Below the pieces are notes generated by a model, which saw nothing but the letters and a program-made list of their open reading frames with translations, was not told where the DNA came from and ran no database searches. Below, piece by piece: positions 1 to 12,866 of a stretch of 64,000 nt of DNA. The first letter of the stretch is position 1. Each line of letters begins with the position of its first letter. Made by a program: the position numbers and the translations under genes. The stretch spans positions 1 through 64,000 of the forward strand of contig NZ_CP038439.1 in the NCBI RefSeq assembly GCF_004683865.2, given 5' to 3'. Source of the stretch: Paracoccus liaowanqingii. GTDB lineage: Bacteria > Pseudomonadota > Alphaproteobacteria > Rhodobacterales > Rhodobacteraceae.

Positions 1-54
1 CTGTCCCGCCGGATCATCCGGCGGGGATCGGGGACAGGCACGGGAAACGGGACG

Positions 55-1416
55 ATGATGGACAGGATCTGGGGTCAGGCATGCGCCGAGCTGGAACAGA
101 GCGTGGGGCCGAACAACTACAACCACTGGATCAAGCCGCTTCGCCTGACCGCCATCGATGAGGGCGCGGCACGGTTCGTCAGCCCGACGCGGTTCATCTC
201 GGACTGGGTGAACCGGCATTTCGCCAAGGACATCATGGCCGTGCTGACCCGCAACGGCGCGGTCGTCGAACGCCTGCGCTTCGACGTGGGCAGCCCCGCG
301 CCGCGCGCCTCGGCCCAGGCCGCGGCCCCTGCCGGCCAGCCCGCCGAGGTGCCCACCACCCGCGCCCCGCGCGCCGATCTGGGCGCGCCGCTGGACCCGC
401 GCTACACCTTCACCAATTTCGTCGTGGGCAAGCCCAACGAGCTGGCCCATGCCGCCGCGCGCCGCGTGGCCGAGGGCGGGCCGATCGGCTTCAACCCGCT
501 GTTCCTCTATGGCGGCGTGGGCTTGGGCAAGACGCACCTGATGCATGCCATCGCGCATGACTATCAGGCCCGCCACCCGGCGGCCCAGGTGCTGTACCTG
601 TCGGCCGAGCAGTTCATGTACCGCTTCGTGCAGGCCCTGCGCGAAAGCACGATCATGGATTTCAAGGGCATGTTCCGCAACGTGAACATGCTGATGGTCG
701 ATGACGTGCAGTTCATCGCCGGCAAGGACAGCACGCAGGAGGAGTTCTTCCACACCTTCAACGCGCTGGTCGATCAGGGCAAGCAGATCGTCATCTCGGC
801 CGACCGCGCCCCGGCCGAGATCAAGGGCCTGGAGGAACGGATCAAGTCGCGCCTGTCCTGCGGGCTGATCGTGGATCTGCACCCCACCACCTACGAGCTG
901 CGCTTGGGCATCCTGCAGTCCAAGACCGAGGTCTTCTGCGCCCAGCAGCCCGACCTGGAGATCGGCGCGGGCGTGCTGGAATTCCTGGCCCATCGCATCA
1001 CCACCAACGTGCGCGTGCTGGAAGGCGCGCTGCAGCGCCTGTTCGCGCATGCCAGCCTCTTGCGCCGCGAGATCACGCTGGAGGTCGCGCAGGAATGCCT
1101 GGCCGACATCCTGCGCACCAACGACCGCAAGATCAACATCGACGACATCCAGCGCAAGGTGGCCGAGCATTTCAACATCCGCTTGGCCGACATGATGGGC
1201 CCCAAGCGCGCCCGCAACGTCGCCCGGCCCCGCCAGATCGCCATGTACCTGTCCAAGCAGCTGACCAGCCGCAGCTTGCCGGAAATCGGCCGCCGCTTCG
1301 GCGGGCGCGACCACACCACGATCATGCACGGCGTGCGCAAGATCGAGGAGCTGCTGGTCGAGGACAGCGCCATGGTCGAGGATATCGCCGTGCTGAAGCG
1401 GATGCTGGAAGCCTGA
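55..1416 (+). CDS. dnaA: Chromosomal replication initiator DnaA
   Basis: This is the AAA+ replication initiator that binds DnaA boxes and opens the origin. The 453-residue length is normal. An N-terminal domain (residues about 1-80) is followed by an Ala/Pro-rich linker (about 80-110). The Walker A motif GGVGLGKT is at 153-160 and MVDDVQF is the Walker B. The C-terminal DNA-binding signature GGRDHTTIMHG starts at about 416. Two ATG codons lie in tandem at 55 and 58, and either could be used. The gene heads the dnaA-dnaN-recF-gyrB cluster. Only 54 bases of upstream sequence are visible, so its promoter cannot be judged. Confidence 0.98.
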   Translation: MMDRIWGQACAELEQSVGPNNYNHWIKPLRLTAIDEGAARFVSPTRFISDWVNRHFAKDIMAVLTRNGAVVERLRFDVGSPAPRASAQAAAPAGQPAEVPTTRAPRADLGAPLDPRYTFTNFVVGKPNELAHAAARRVAEGGPIGFNPLFLYGGVGLGKTHLMHAIAHDYQARHPAAQVLYLSAEQFMYRFVQALRESTIMDFKGMFRNVNMLMVDDVQFIAGKDSTQEEFFHTFNALVDQGKQIVISADRAPAEIKGLEERIKSRLSCGLIVDLHPTTYELRLGILQSKTEVFCAQQPDLEIGAGVLEFLAHRITTNVRVLEGALQRLFAHASLLRREITLEVAQECLADILRTNDRKINIDDIQRKVAEHFNIRLADMMGPKRARNVARPRQIAMYLSKQLTSRSLPEIGRRFGGRDHTTIMHGVRKIEELLVEDSAMVEDIAVLKRMLEA

Positions 1417-1504
1417 TCACGAAAATCTTGTGAGCGCCCGCGCGGGCGGTTACACATCAGGTCCGACGAACGGGCCGAAGCGCCTATGTGGACAGGGGAC
1501 ACAG

Positions 1505-2619
1505 ATGAAATTCTCGATCGAGCGGGCCGTTCTGGTCAAGGCCGTGTCGCAGGCCCAATCGGTCGTGGAGCGCCGCAACACCATCCCGATCCTGGCTAAC
1601 GTGCTGATCGAGGCCACGCCCGAGGGCGTCAGCTTCCGCGCCACCGACCTGGACACCGAGGTGGTGGACATGGCCATGGCGCAGGTGGAACGCCCCGGCG
1701 CCACCACCGTCAGCGCCGTGATGCTGAACGAGATCGCGCGCAAGCTGCCCGACGGGGCGCTGGTGCAGTTGGCGCTGGACGCCGCCACGGGGCGGCTGTC
1801 GGTGCAGGCGGGGCGGTCCTCCTTCAGCCTGGCGACCATGCCGCGCGACGATTTCCCGGCCATGGCCTCGTCGCAATACAGCGCCAACTTCAAGGCGCCC
1901 GCGACGGTGCTGCGGCGGCTGTTCGACAAGTCGAAATTCGCCATCTCGACCGAAGAGACGCGGTACTATCTGAACGGCGTCTACATGCATGTCTCCAAGT
2001 CCGAGGACGGCCCGGTGCTGCGCTGCGTGGCGACCGACGGCCACCGTCTGGCCCGCATCGACGCGCCGCTGCCGGTGGGCGCCGAGGACATGCCCGGCGT
2101 GATCGTGCCCCGCAAGACCGTGGGCGAGCTGCGCAAGCTGCTGGACGATGACGAGGCCGAGATCGCGGTCAGCGTCAGCGAGACCAAGATCCGCTTCGCC
2201 ACGCCCACGCTGACGCTGACCTCGAAGGTCATCGACGGCACCTTCCCCGATTACAGCCGCGTCATCCCGCAAGGGAACACCCGCAAGCTGGAGGTGGACG
2301 CCGCCGATTTCGCCCGCGCCGTCGACCGCGTGGCCACCGTCAGCAGCGAACGCTCGCGCGCGGTCAAGCTGTCGCTGGACGGCGACCGGCTGGTCCTGTC
2401 GGTGAACGCCCCCGATGCGGGCGCGGCCGAGGAGGAGCTGATCGTGGCCTATGCCGACGAGCCGCTGGAGATCGGCTTCAACGCCAAGTACCTGCAGGAG
2501 ATCGCCAGCCAGGTGGATCGCGACAATGCGGTCTTCCTGTTCAACGGCTCGGGCGATGCGGCGCTGATCCGCGAGGGCAGCGATCTGAGCGCGGTCTATG
2601 TCGTCATGCCGATGCGCGT

Positions 2620-2623
<4 letters not shown>
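1505..2623 (+). CDS. dnaN: DNA polymerase III beta sliding clamp
   Basis: DnaN is the ring-shaped processivity clamp of the replicative polymerase. The protein is 372 residues and starts MKFSIERAVLVKAV, the usual beta-clamp opening, and ends VVMPMRV, the usual C-terminus. An upstream in-frame start at 1430 exists, but the extension does not resemble the family, so ATG 1505 is preferred. The gene lies 88 nt after dnaA. Its stop codon overlaps the recF start by 4 nt (GTGA), which suggests translational coupling. Confidence 0.98.
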
Positions 2624-6253
<3,630 letters not shown>

Positions 6254-6350
6254 CGTCAGGCCGCGCGGCTTGTGGCATAAAATCCACGCGGCCGCGGCAA
6301 TGTGATGAACTGATCCGTTTTATATGTACGAATAGTCTGCGCTTGGGCTA

Positions 6351-7406
6351 GAGCATGTCTCAGGCATCAAGATTCAGGCTTCCCCACCAGTATGGGATGT
6401 GATTCCCTTCTGCTGAGACAGACATGGGGGATCTGATGGGCAAGCCACATCCAATAGAGCTTCGGACGCGGGTCGTGACCTATGTGGACGAGGGGCATGG
6501 GCATCGCGAGGCTGCGCGGCACTTTCGTGTTTCGCCAAAATTTGTCAACGATCTGGTGAAGCTGCGACACGAGACCGGGTTGTTGACGCCGAGACAGCAA
6601 GGCAATGGCGGCGGACACGGGAAGCTGGTGGGCGTGGCCGGTTGGCTCAAGGCGCGTGTCACGGCCAAAGGCGAGATCACGCTCAATGAACTGGTGGCTG
6701 AACTGGCCCAAATCCACAGCATCGCCGTCCACCGTGCCACTGTCTGGCGGATGTTGCGCGGGCTCGGATTGACACACAAAAAAAGCCCTGCAGGCGCTTG
6801 AACAGAAGCGCCAGGATGTTGCCGGCCTGCGTCATATCTGGGTCGCGAGGCGCCAACCCTTCATGGCCAACCATCTGGAGCGGCTCGTTTTTCTTGATGA
6901 GACCGGGCTCAAGACCAACATGACCAAGACCACCGGCTGGTCGCCTTGCGGACAACGTTTCGTGGATCATGCGCCGTTTGGACATTGGCGGAGCCAGACC
7001 TTCATTGCAGCGCTGCGCCATGACCGGCTGGACGCGCCTTGGGTGATCGACGGGGCGATGAACGCTGAGATGTTCGAATTCTATATCAAAACCCAACTGG
7101 TCCCGACGCTCCGGGCCGGCGACGTCGTCATTCTGGACAACCTCTCCAGCCACAAGAGCCCTGCCGCAGCGGCTGCACTGCACAATATCGGCGCGTGGTT
7201 CTTGTTCCTGCCGCCATACAGCCCCGACCTCAATCCGATTGAAATGGCATTTGCCAAGCTCAAGGCTCTTGTCAGAAAAGCTGCCGCACGGACCTACGAC
7301 CAGCTATGGGCCGCGGTCGGCCAAGTCTGCAACCTGTTCTCCGACGAGGAATGCTACAACTACTTCAAAGCCGCAGGATATGAGGTCGATTGAGTGCAAC
7401 CGGCTC
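6351..7406 (+). mobile_element. IS630-family insertion sequence
   Basis: The element is about 1,056 bp. Both ends begin with GAGC read inward and are flanked by TA dinucleotides at 6349-6350 and 7407-7408, as expected for IS630/Tc1-mariner insertion at TA. The terminal inverted repeats are imperfect, about 10 of the first 16 bases. It carries one transposase split over two frames. It lies between the gyrB stop and the outer-membrane protein gene at 7470, and may have displaced that gene's upstream region. Confidence 0.85.
6424..7393 (+). CDS. IS630-family transposase, two frames joined by a frameshift
   Basis: This is a DDE transposase for TA-targeted cut-and-paste transposition. The first frame (6424-6801, 125 residues) is a helix-turn-helix region beginning MGKPHPIELRTRVV at the internal ATG 6436. 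The second frame contains the catalytic domain. It has the DDE motifs FLDETGLKTN, VILDNLSSHK and YSPDLNPIE, and runs to 7393. At the A7 tract 6778-6784, frame 1 reads THKKSPAGA and stops. The next frame reads KKALQALEQKR straight into the catalytic domain. A net +1 shift, or loss of one A by transcriptional slippage, would give a full transposase. Programmed frameshifting is commonly annotated for this family. A disabling mutation is the alternative. Confidence 0.85.
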
Positions 7407-7469
7407 TAGGGGATCTGCAATCGCTTGCGAGTACCGGGCCTGCGCGGCCCCTGTGTCAGGAGTATCCCC

Positions 7470-8219
7470 ATGTCCATCAGAACCACTTTGTCCGTCTGCA
7501 CCGCCGCGCTGGCGCTTGGTGCAGGCTCTGCTTTGGCCGGCGGCGTCATCGCCCCCGTGGTCGAGGTCGCGCCCATCGAGGTCGCCCCGGTTTCGGTCGC
7601 CGGCGCCTGGCAGGGTGCCTATGCGGGCGGATCGCTCGGCTACATCTTCGGCGCCGATGACGTCGTCGGCATTGTGCCGACGCTCGATGGCGTGCCGATC
7701 GAAGGCCGTCGCGCCTTGAACCTGGGCGATCTGGACGTGTCCGGTGCCACCGCTGCCGTGCATGTCGGCTATCGCTGGCAGCGCGATCGGTGGGTGTTCG
7801 GCCCCGAGCTGGGTGTCGAGGTCGGATCGGTCGACGCCGATCTGGCCAGCACCTTCGAAGGGGGCGACTTCGAACTGGAAGCCGAGATGCAGAACATCGT
7901 CACGCTGGTCATGAAGACCGGCTATTCGGTCGATCCGCAGACGCTGGTCTATGGAACGTTCGGCGTGGCGCGCGGCAATTTCGACTACACCGCCACCACG
8001 CTGACCGATTCGCAGTCCGACAGCATCACCGCCACGGGCGTGGCCGCCGGATTGGGCGTCGAGCGCGCGATGAACGATCGCGTGTCGGTCTTTGCCGAAT
8101 ACCAGTACCGCGATCTGGGCAACGAGCAGATCAGCTACGAGGATGGCGCCGAGACGCTGGAAAGCGCGACCAGCACCGCGCATAGCAGCATCAAGCTGGG
8201 CGCGAACTTCAAGTTCTGA
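7470..8219 (+). CDS. Outer-membrane beta-barrel protein, opacity/Omp25-like
   Basis: This 249-residue protein has a signal peptide (MSIRTTLSVCTAALALGAGSALA) followed by a short VEVAPIEVAPVSVAG segment. The rest resembles an eight-stranded outer-membrane barrel: GAYAGGSLGYIFG, HVGYRWQRDRWVFG, VFAEYQYRDLG and a terminal aromatic (KLGANFKF). It is expected in the outer membrane; the substrate or role is unknown. The RBS AGGAG lies just upstream of ATG 7470. The gene starts 63 bp beyond the right end of the IS630 element, so its native promoter may have been separated or replaced. Confidence 0.8.
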   Translation: MSIRTTLSVCTAALALGAGSALAGGVIAPVVEVAPIEVAPVSVAGAWQGAYAGGSLGYIFGADDVVGIVPTLDGVPIEGRRALNLGDLDVSGATAAVHVGYRWQRDRWVFGPELGVEVGSVDADLASTFEGGDFELEAEMQNIVTLVMKTGYSVDPQTLVYGTFGVARGNFDYTATTLTDSQSDSITATGVAAGLGVERAMNDRVSVFAEYQYRDLGNEQISYEDGAETLESATSTAHSSIKLGANFKF

Positions 8220-8241
8220 TCCTGTCGGGACAGCAGTCGGA

Positions 8242-8268
8242 GGGGCCGGTCGCGCAAGCGCCGGCCCC
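8242..8268 (+). terminator. Hairpin terminator after the outer-membrane protein gene
   Basis: An 8-bp GGGGCCGG/CCGGCCCC stem, extended by CGC/GCG around a GCAA loop, is followed by TT. It lies 22 bp after the stop and just before the convergent pdeM end at 8273, so it could serve both directions. Confidence 0.6.
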
Positions 8269-8272
8269 TTCG

Positions 8273-8947
8273 TCATGCACGCCGGGCGGATCGTCGCGCC
8301 AGCCCCTCGCCCACCGGCACGGGCAGCGCCCGGCTGCCGCAGGCGATGGCCAGCCCCTGCGGGACCAGCGCCGACAGCACGCGGTCGTCCACCGGCAGGC
8401 CGCCGGTATAGGCGCCGAAGGCCGGCAGGATCAGATGGTCGCGCCCGACCAGGAAGCAGCGCCGCCGCTGCCCGGCCAGACGGACGCAGGGATGGTAATG
8501 GCCCGAGACATCGGGGCCCGTGCCCGCCTCGTGGCGCAGGATCAGCCCGTCGTGAAGTTCGTCCACCGCCGTGCCGGGCATGCGCGGGCAGATGGCGCCG
8601 GGATCGTGGTTGCCGCTGACCCAGATCCAGGACCGCCCCTGCGCCATGTCGCGCAGCCGCGTGCAGATGTCGTCGGGCAGGCCCCGCCCCGCCGCGTCGT
8701 CGTCGAAGGCGTCGCCCAGGCTGACGACCGTCAGCGGGTCGGTCGCGGCGATCTCGGCCTGCAGCCGGTCCAGCGTGGCCTGCGTCTCGTAGGGGGGCAG
8801 CAGCATGCCGCCGCGCCGGGCCATGCGTTCTGACTTGCCCAGATGCATGTCGGCCACGACCAGCCAGCGCCGGGCGGGCCAGTAGAGCGCGCCCGAGGCC
8901 CGGGCCTCCAGCCGCTGGCCGTCGAAATCGAAGGAATGGGCGGTCAC
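8273..8947 (-). CDS. pdeM: Ligase-associated DNA damage response endonuclease PdeM
   Basis: PdeM is a calcineurin-like metallophosphoesterase of the DNA-ligase-associated family (TIGR04123 type). The 224-residue protein has the metal-binding motifs DMHLG (33-37), GD (78-79), GNHD (112-115) and GHYH (149-152). It starts with GTG, overlapping the helicase stop by 4 nt, and is the last gene of the exonuclease-ligase-helicase-pdeM operon. It is inferred to act as the nuclease of this repair module. Its physiological substrate is not evident from sequence. Confidence 0.92.
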   Translation of the reverse strand: MTAHSFDFDGQRLEARASGALYWPARRWLVVADMHLGKSERMARRGGMLLPPYETQATLDRLQAEIAATDPLTVVSLGDAFDDDAAGRGLPDDICTRLRDMAQGRSWIWVSGNHDPGAICPRMPGTAVDELHDGLILRHEAGTGPDVSGHYHPCVRLAGQRRRCFLVGRDHLILPAFGAYTGGLPVDDRVLSALVPQGLAIACGSRALPVPVGEGLARRSARRA

Positions 8948-11319
8948 GTCAATCCTGCCTCTGCCATCAGGGCCGCGGCCTCCGCCTCGGCCAGCCGCTC
9001 GACCCCGTGGCCCGCGATGGGGACGCGCCCGTATTCCAGCAGCAGGGGGGCGGCCAGAGGCGAGACGCGGTCCAGCATCCGGTGATCCAGACGGTCCGAG
9101 CGGTCCAGCATCTCCTCGATCCGGCCGAAATCCACAAGCCCCCGCCGCGCCTCCTCCGCCGTGATCCGCAGCATCAGGTGGTCGGGATCGTAGCGGCGCA
9201 GCGTGTCGTACAGGATGTCGCTGGAAAAGGTCGCCTGCCGACCGGACTTGCGCAGGCCGGGCAGGTTGCGCTGGATCAGCCCGCCGATCGTGGCCACGTT
9301 GCGAAAGCTGCGCTTCATCACCGCATTGCTGCCCAGCCAGTCGCCCAGGCCCTCGCGCAGGGCGTCGCGGTCCAGCAGGGGGGCGGGGTCGGTGACCGCG
9401 TCCAGCGACCAGATCAGCAGCGCGTAATCGGTGGCGATGAAGCCCAAGGGACCCAGGCCCGCCACCTCCATCGTGCGGGTCATCAGCAGGCCAAGCGTCT
9501 GCATCGCGTTGCGCCCGGCAAAGCCGAACAGCGAGAAATGCCAGCGCCCGTTGCGCGGGAAGGTCTCGCAGACCAGCGTGCCGGGGCGGGGCAGGGCGCT
9601 GACCCGGGCCTGCAGGGCCAGCCAGTCGCGCGTATCCTCGGGCAGGGCGGCGTGGCGGGTGGGATCTCCGATCATCGCCAGCACCCGATGCGACAGCTGG
9701 GTCGAGGTCGCCAGCTTCAGCCCGGAATAGAGCGCGATCTTGGGCTCCTTGGCGGGCTGGCGGGTGACCTCGACCACCATCTCGCGCAGGGCGTCATAGC
9801 GGACGGTCTGCCCGCCGATCAGGAAGGTGTCGCCCGGTTCCAGCGTGGCCGCGAATCCCTCCTCGACCTCGCCCAGCATCGCGCCGCCCCGGCCGCGATA
9901 GCGGACCTTCAGCGATTCGGGCTCGACGATGGTGCCGATGTTCATGCGCAGGTCGCGGGCCGCGCGGGGATCGCGCAGCCCCCACAGCCCGTCGCGGGCC
10001 ATCAGCCGCTGCCAGCGGTCATAGGCCCGCAGCGCATAGCCCCCGGTCGCCGCGAAATCCAGGCAGGCGTCGAAGTCGGCGCGCGCCAGCGCCGCATAGG
10101 GGCCGGCGGTCCGCACCTCGGCATAAAGCGCGTCGGCCTCGAAGGGACCCGCGCAGGCGGTCAGCAGGATATGCTGGCAGAGCACGTCCAGCGGCCCCGG
10201 CCCGCGCGGGTCGCCGTCCAGATCGCGCTCGCGCACGGCGGCGAGGGCCGCGACGCATTCGATCACCTCGAAGCGGTTGGCGGGCACGATGCGGGCGCGC
10301 GAGGGCGCGTTGTAGCGGTGGTTGGCGCGCCCGATCCGCTGCACCAGCCGCTTGACGTTCTTGGGCGCGCCGACCTGGATGACCAGATCGACCGCGCCCC
10401 AGTCGATGCCCAGATCCAGGCTGCCGGTCGCCACCACGGCGCGCAACTCGCCCGCCGCCATCGCCGCCTCGACCCGCTGGCGGGCGTCGCGGGCCAGGCT
10501 GCCGTGATGCAGGCCGATGGGCAGGTTGTCGTCGTTCTGCGCCCAGATCGCCTGGAAGAACAGCTCGGCCTGGGCGCGGGTGTTCATGAAGATGATGGTC
10601 GTGGTGGCGCGCGCGATCTCGGCCAGCACGTCGGGCACGGCATAATGCCCGCCGCCGCCCGACCAGGGGGCGGACCGGGCGGTGCGCAGCATGGCGATGT
10701 CGGGATCGGGGCCGGGATCGGCATTGATGACCCGCGCCCCGCCCATGAAACTCGCCAGCCGGTCCGGATCCTCGACGGTGGCCGACAGCCCGGTGACGAT
10801 CAGGTCGGGCGCCAGTGTCCGCAGCCGCGCCAGCCCCAGCATCAGCTGGTCGCCGCGCTTGTTCTCGGCCAGGGCGTGCAGCTCGTCCAGCACCACCCGG
10901 CGCAGGCCCCCGAAGATCGCAGGCGCCTGTTCATAGGACAGCATCAGCGACAATGATTCGGGCGTGGTCAGCAGGATGTCGGGCGGATCGACCTTCTGGC
11001 GCGCCTTCTGGCTGGCGCGGGTGTCGCCGGTGCGGTCCTCGATGCGGATCTCCAGCCCCAGATCGGCCACGGGCCGGGCCAGGTTGCGCGCGATATCCGC
11101 CGTCAGCGCCTTCAGGGGCGAGACGTACAGCGTGTGCATCCCCTTGTGCGGCTGCGTCAGCTCCACAAGGCTGGGCAGGAACCCGGCCAGCGTCTTGCCG
11201 CCGCCGGTGGGGGCGATCAGCAGGCTGTCGCCCTTGGCGTTCAGCAGGTCGATCTGGTGGGGATGGGGCTCCCAGCCCTGCCGCGCGAACCAGTCCTGAA
11301 AGGCCGGGGGCAGGGTCAC
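8944..11319 (-). CDS. Ligase-associated DEXH-box DNA helicase (Lhr family)
   Basis: This is a superfamily 2 helicase of the Lhr type found beside bacterial ATP-dependent ligases (TIGR04121 type). The 791-residue protein has Walker A APTGGGKT at 36-43, the DEXH box DELHAL, motif III GLSATVED, and motif VI QRIGRANHR. A C-terminal Lhr-core region of about 350 residues follows. The GTG start at 11319 overlaps the ligase stop by 4 nt. An open frame extends further upstream, but it lies inside the ligase gene and is not plausible. It is inferred to unwind or remodel damaged DNA for the flanking nuclease and ligase. Confidence 0.93.
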   Translation of the reverse strand: MTLPPAFQDWFARQGWEPHPHQIDLLNAKGDSLLIAPTGGGKTLAGFLPSLVELTQPHKGMHTLYVSPLKALTADIARNLARPVADLGLEIRIEDRTGDTRASQKARQKVDPPDILLTTPESLSLMLSYEQAPAIFGGLRRVVLDELHALAENKRGDQLMLGLARLRTLAPDLIVTGLSATVEDPDRLASFMGGARVINADPGPDPDIAMLRTARSAPWSGGGGHYAVPDVLAEIARATTTIIFMNTRAQAELFFQAIWAQNDDNLPIGLHHGSLARDARQRVEAAMAAGELRAVVATGSLDLGIDWGAVDLVIQVGAPKNVKRLVQRIGRANHRYNAPSRARIVPANRFEVIECVAALAAVRERDLDGDPRGPGPLDVLCQHILLTACAGPFEADALYAEVRTAGPYAALARADFDACLDFAATGGYALRAYDRWQRLMARDGLWGLRDPRAARDLRMNIGTIVEPESLKVRYRGRGGAMLGEVEEGFAATLEPGDTFLIGGQTVRYDALREMVVEVTRQPAKEPKIALYSGLKLATSTQLSHRVLAMIGDPTRHAALPEDTRDWLALQARVSALPRPGTLVCETFPRNGRWHFSLFGFAGRNAMQTLGLLMTRTMEVAGLGPLGFIATDYALLIWSLDAVTDPAPLLDRDALREGLGDWLGSNAVMKRSFRNVATIGGLIQRNLPGLRKSGRQATFSSDILYDTLRRYDPDHLMLRITAEEARRGLVDFGRIEEMLDRSDRLDHRMLDRVSPLAAPLLLEYGRVPIAGHGVERLAEAEAAALMAEAGLT

Positions 11320-12866
11320 GGGATCATGTCCTTCAGCGTTTCCAGCCGGTCGGCCTCGGTCGCCGGCTTGTCCCACCGGATGCGGCTGATGCGGGGAAAG
11401 CGCATGGCCACGCCGGACTTGTGGCGGGGCGAGGCGTTCAGCCCCTCGAACGCGACCTCCAGCACCAGCTTGGGCGCGACGGATCGGACGGGGCCGAAGC
11501 GTTCGGTGGTGTTGTTGCGAACGAATCGGTCCAGTTCGCGCAGCTCCTCGTCGGTGAAGCCGAAATAGGCCTTGCCGACCGGGACCAGCGTGTCGCCGTC
11601 CCACAGCCCGAAGGTGAAATCGCTGTAGAAGCCCGACCGCTTGCCATGCCCGCGCTGCGCATAGAGCATCACCGCATCCACGACCATCGGATCGCGCTTC
11701 CACTTGAACCACGGCCCGCGCGGGCGCCCGCCGACGTATGCGCTGTCGCGGCGCTTGATCATCACGCCCTCGATGACGATGCTGGGCGGGTCGGCGCGCA
11801 GGGCGGCCAGATCGTCCCAGGTCGAGAAGGGCAGCAGGGGCGACAGGTCGATCCGGTCGCTGCCGAAATCCGCCGTCTCCAGGATCGCGCGGCGCGCCTC
11901 GTGCGGCAGGTCGCGCAGGTCGCGGCCCTGCCAGATCATCGCGTCATAGACCCGCAGGCTGGCGGGATGGCTGTCCAGCATGGCCCGGCCCACGACCTTG
12001 CGGCCAAGCCGCTTCTGCAGATCGCCGAAGGGCGCCACGTCGAGGCCCCGGCGGACCAGCAGTTCCCCATCCACCGCGCCGTCGAAATTCAGCGCCTCCA
12101 GCAGGTCGGGGAAGGCCGCGCCCACATCCTCTCCGGTACGGGAATAGAGCCTGCGCGTGCCGCCGTCGTTGATCGCCTGCACGCGGATGCCGTCCCATTT
12201 CCATTCGGCGGTGTACAGCGCCGGATCGAAGGCGCGCAGCTGGTCCAGATCGACCGGGGTGGACAGCATGACGGGCCGGAACGGCGCCAGCGCGGCATGT
12301 TCGGGCCGGATGCCGCCCGCGATCCAGTCGAACAAAGGCTGATAGGGCGGCGCTAGGCCGTGCCAGATCTCCTCGATATCCTTGACCTGCGGCGCGCCCA
12401 TCTCGGCCAGCGCGATGCGGGCCATGCGCGCCGACAGGCCCACGCGCATGTTGCCGGTGGCCAGCTTCAGGAAGGCCAGCCGCTGCGAGGGGCCAAGCCG
12501 GTCCAGCATCGCGGTGATCGCGGCAGGCAGACCCGCACGGCCGGTGTCCGACAGCAGGGCCACGGCCTGATGCAGCGGCACATCCTCGTCGCGGTCCGTG
12601 TCCCACAGCAGCGCGATGGTTTCGGCCAGATCGCCCACGAAATCATAGGACATGGCGAACAGCTGCCCGTCGATCCGCTCGGCCATCAGCCCGCGCAACA
12701 GGCCCGGGGTGACTGCGCGCAGCTTCAGGTCGCCGGTCAGCGCGGCCAGCGCATAGCCGCGGTCGGGGTCGGGGGTCTGTTCCAGATAATGCCGCAGCAG
12801 CCGCAGCTTCGCGTTGCGCGCAGCCGTGAAGGCCAGCCGTTCCAGCAGATGCGCGAAGCCCCTCAT
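11316..12866 (-). CDS. ATP-dependent DNA ligase of the Lhr-associated operon
   Basis: This ligase seals nicks by covalent lysyl-AMP chemistry. The 516-residue protein has an N-terminal DNA-binding domain (about 1-200). The adenylation motif EWKWDGIRVQ contains the nucleophile Lys223. Later motifs include FDGAVDGELLV, EGVMIKRRDS and the motif V sequence FKWKRDPM. A C-terminal OB-fold (VPVGKAYFGFTDEEL onward) follows. It corresponds to the PP_1105-type ligase family (TIGR04120). The ATG at 12866 overlaps the exonuclease stop by 2 nt, and the stop overlaps the helicase start by 4 nt. It is distinct from the essential NAD-dependent LigA. Confidence 0.94.
   Translation of the reverse strand: MRGFAHLLERLAFTAARNAKLRLLRHYLEQTPDPDRGYALAALTGDLKLRAVTPGLLRGLMAERIDGQLFAMSYDFVGDLAETIALLWDTDRDEDVPLHQAVALLSDTGRAGLPAAITAMLDRLGPSQRLAFLKLATGNMRVGLSARMARIALAEMGAPQVKDIEEIWHGLAPPYQPLFDWIAGGIRPEHAALAPFRPVMLSTPVDLDQLRAFDPALYTAEWKWDGIRVQAINDGGTRRLYSRTGEDVGAAFPDLLEALNFDGAVDGELLVRRGLDVAPFGDLQKRLGRKVVGRAMLDSHPASLRVYDAMIWQGRDLRDLPHEARRAILETADFGSDRIDLSPLLPFSTWDDLAALRADPPSIVIEGVMIKRRDSAYVGGRPRGPWFKWKRDPMVVDAVMLYAQRGHGKRSGFYSDFTFGLWDGDTLVPVGKAYFGFTDEELRELDRFVRNNTTERFGPVRSVAPKLVLEVAFEGLNASPRHKSGVAMRFPRISRIRWDKPATEADRLETLKDMIP

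Noticed and set aside
1487..1495. TGTGGACAG, a possible DnaA box between dnaA and dnaN
   Set aside because: Only seven of nine bases match the consensus TTATCCACA on the other strand, and no cluster of boxes was noticed near it. It does not support an origin here.
6254..6300. GC-rich inverted repeat after gyrB as a terminator
   Set aside because: The arms pair only with a large asymmetric bulge and no T tract follows, so a terminator call is not supported.
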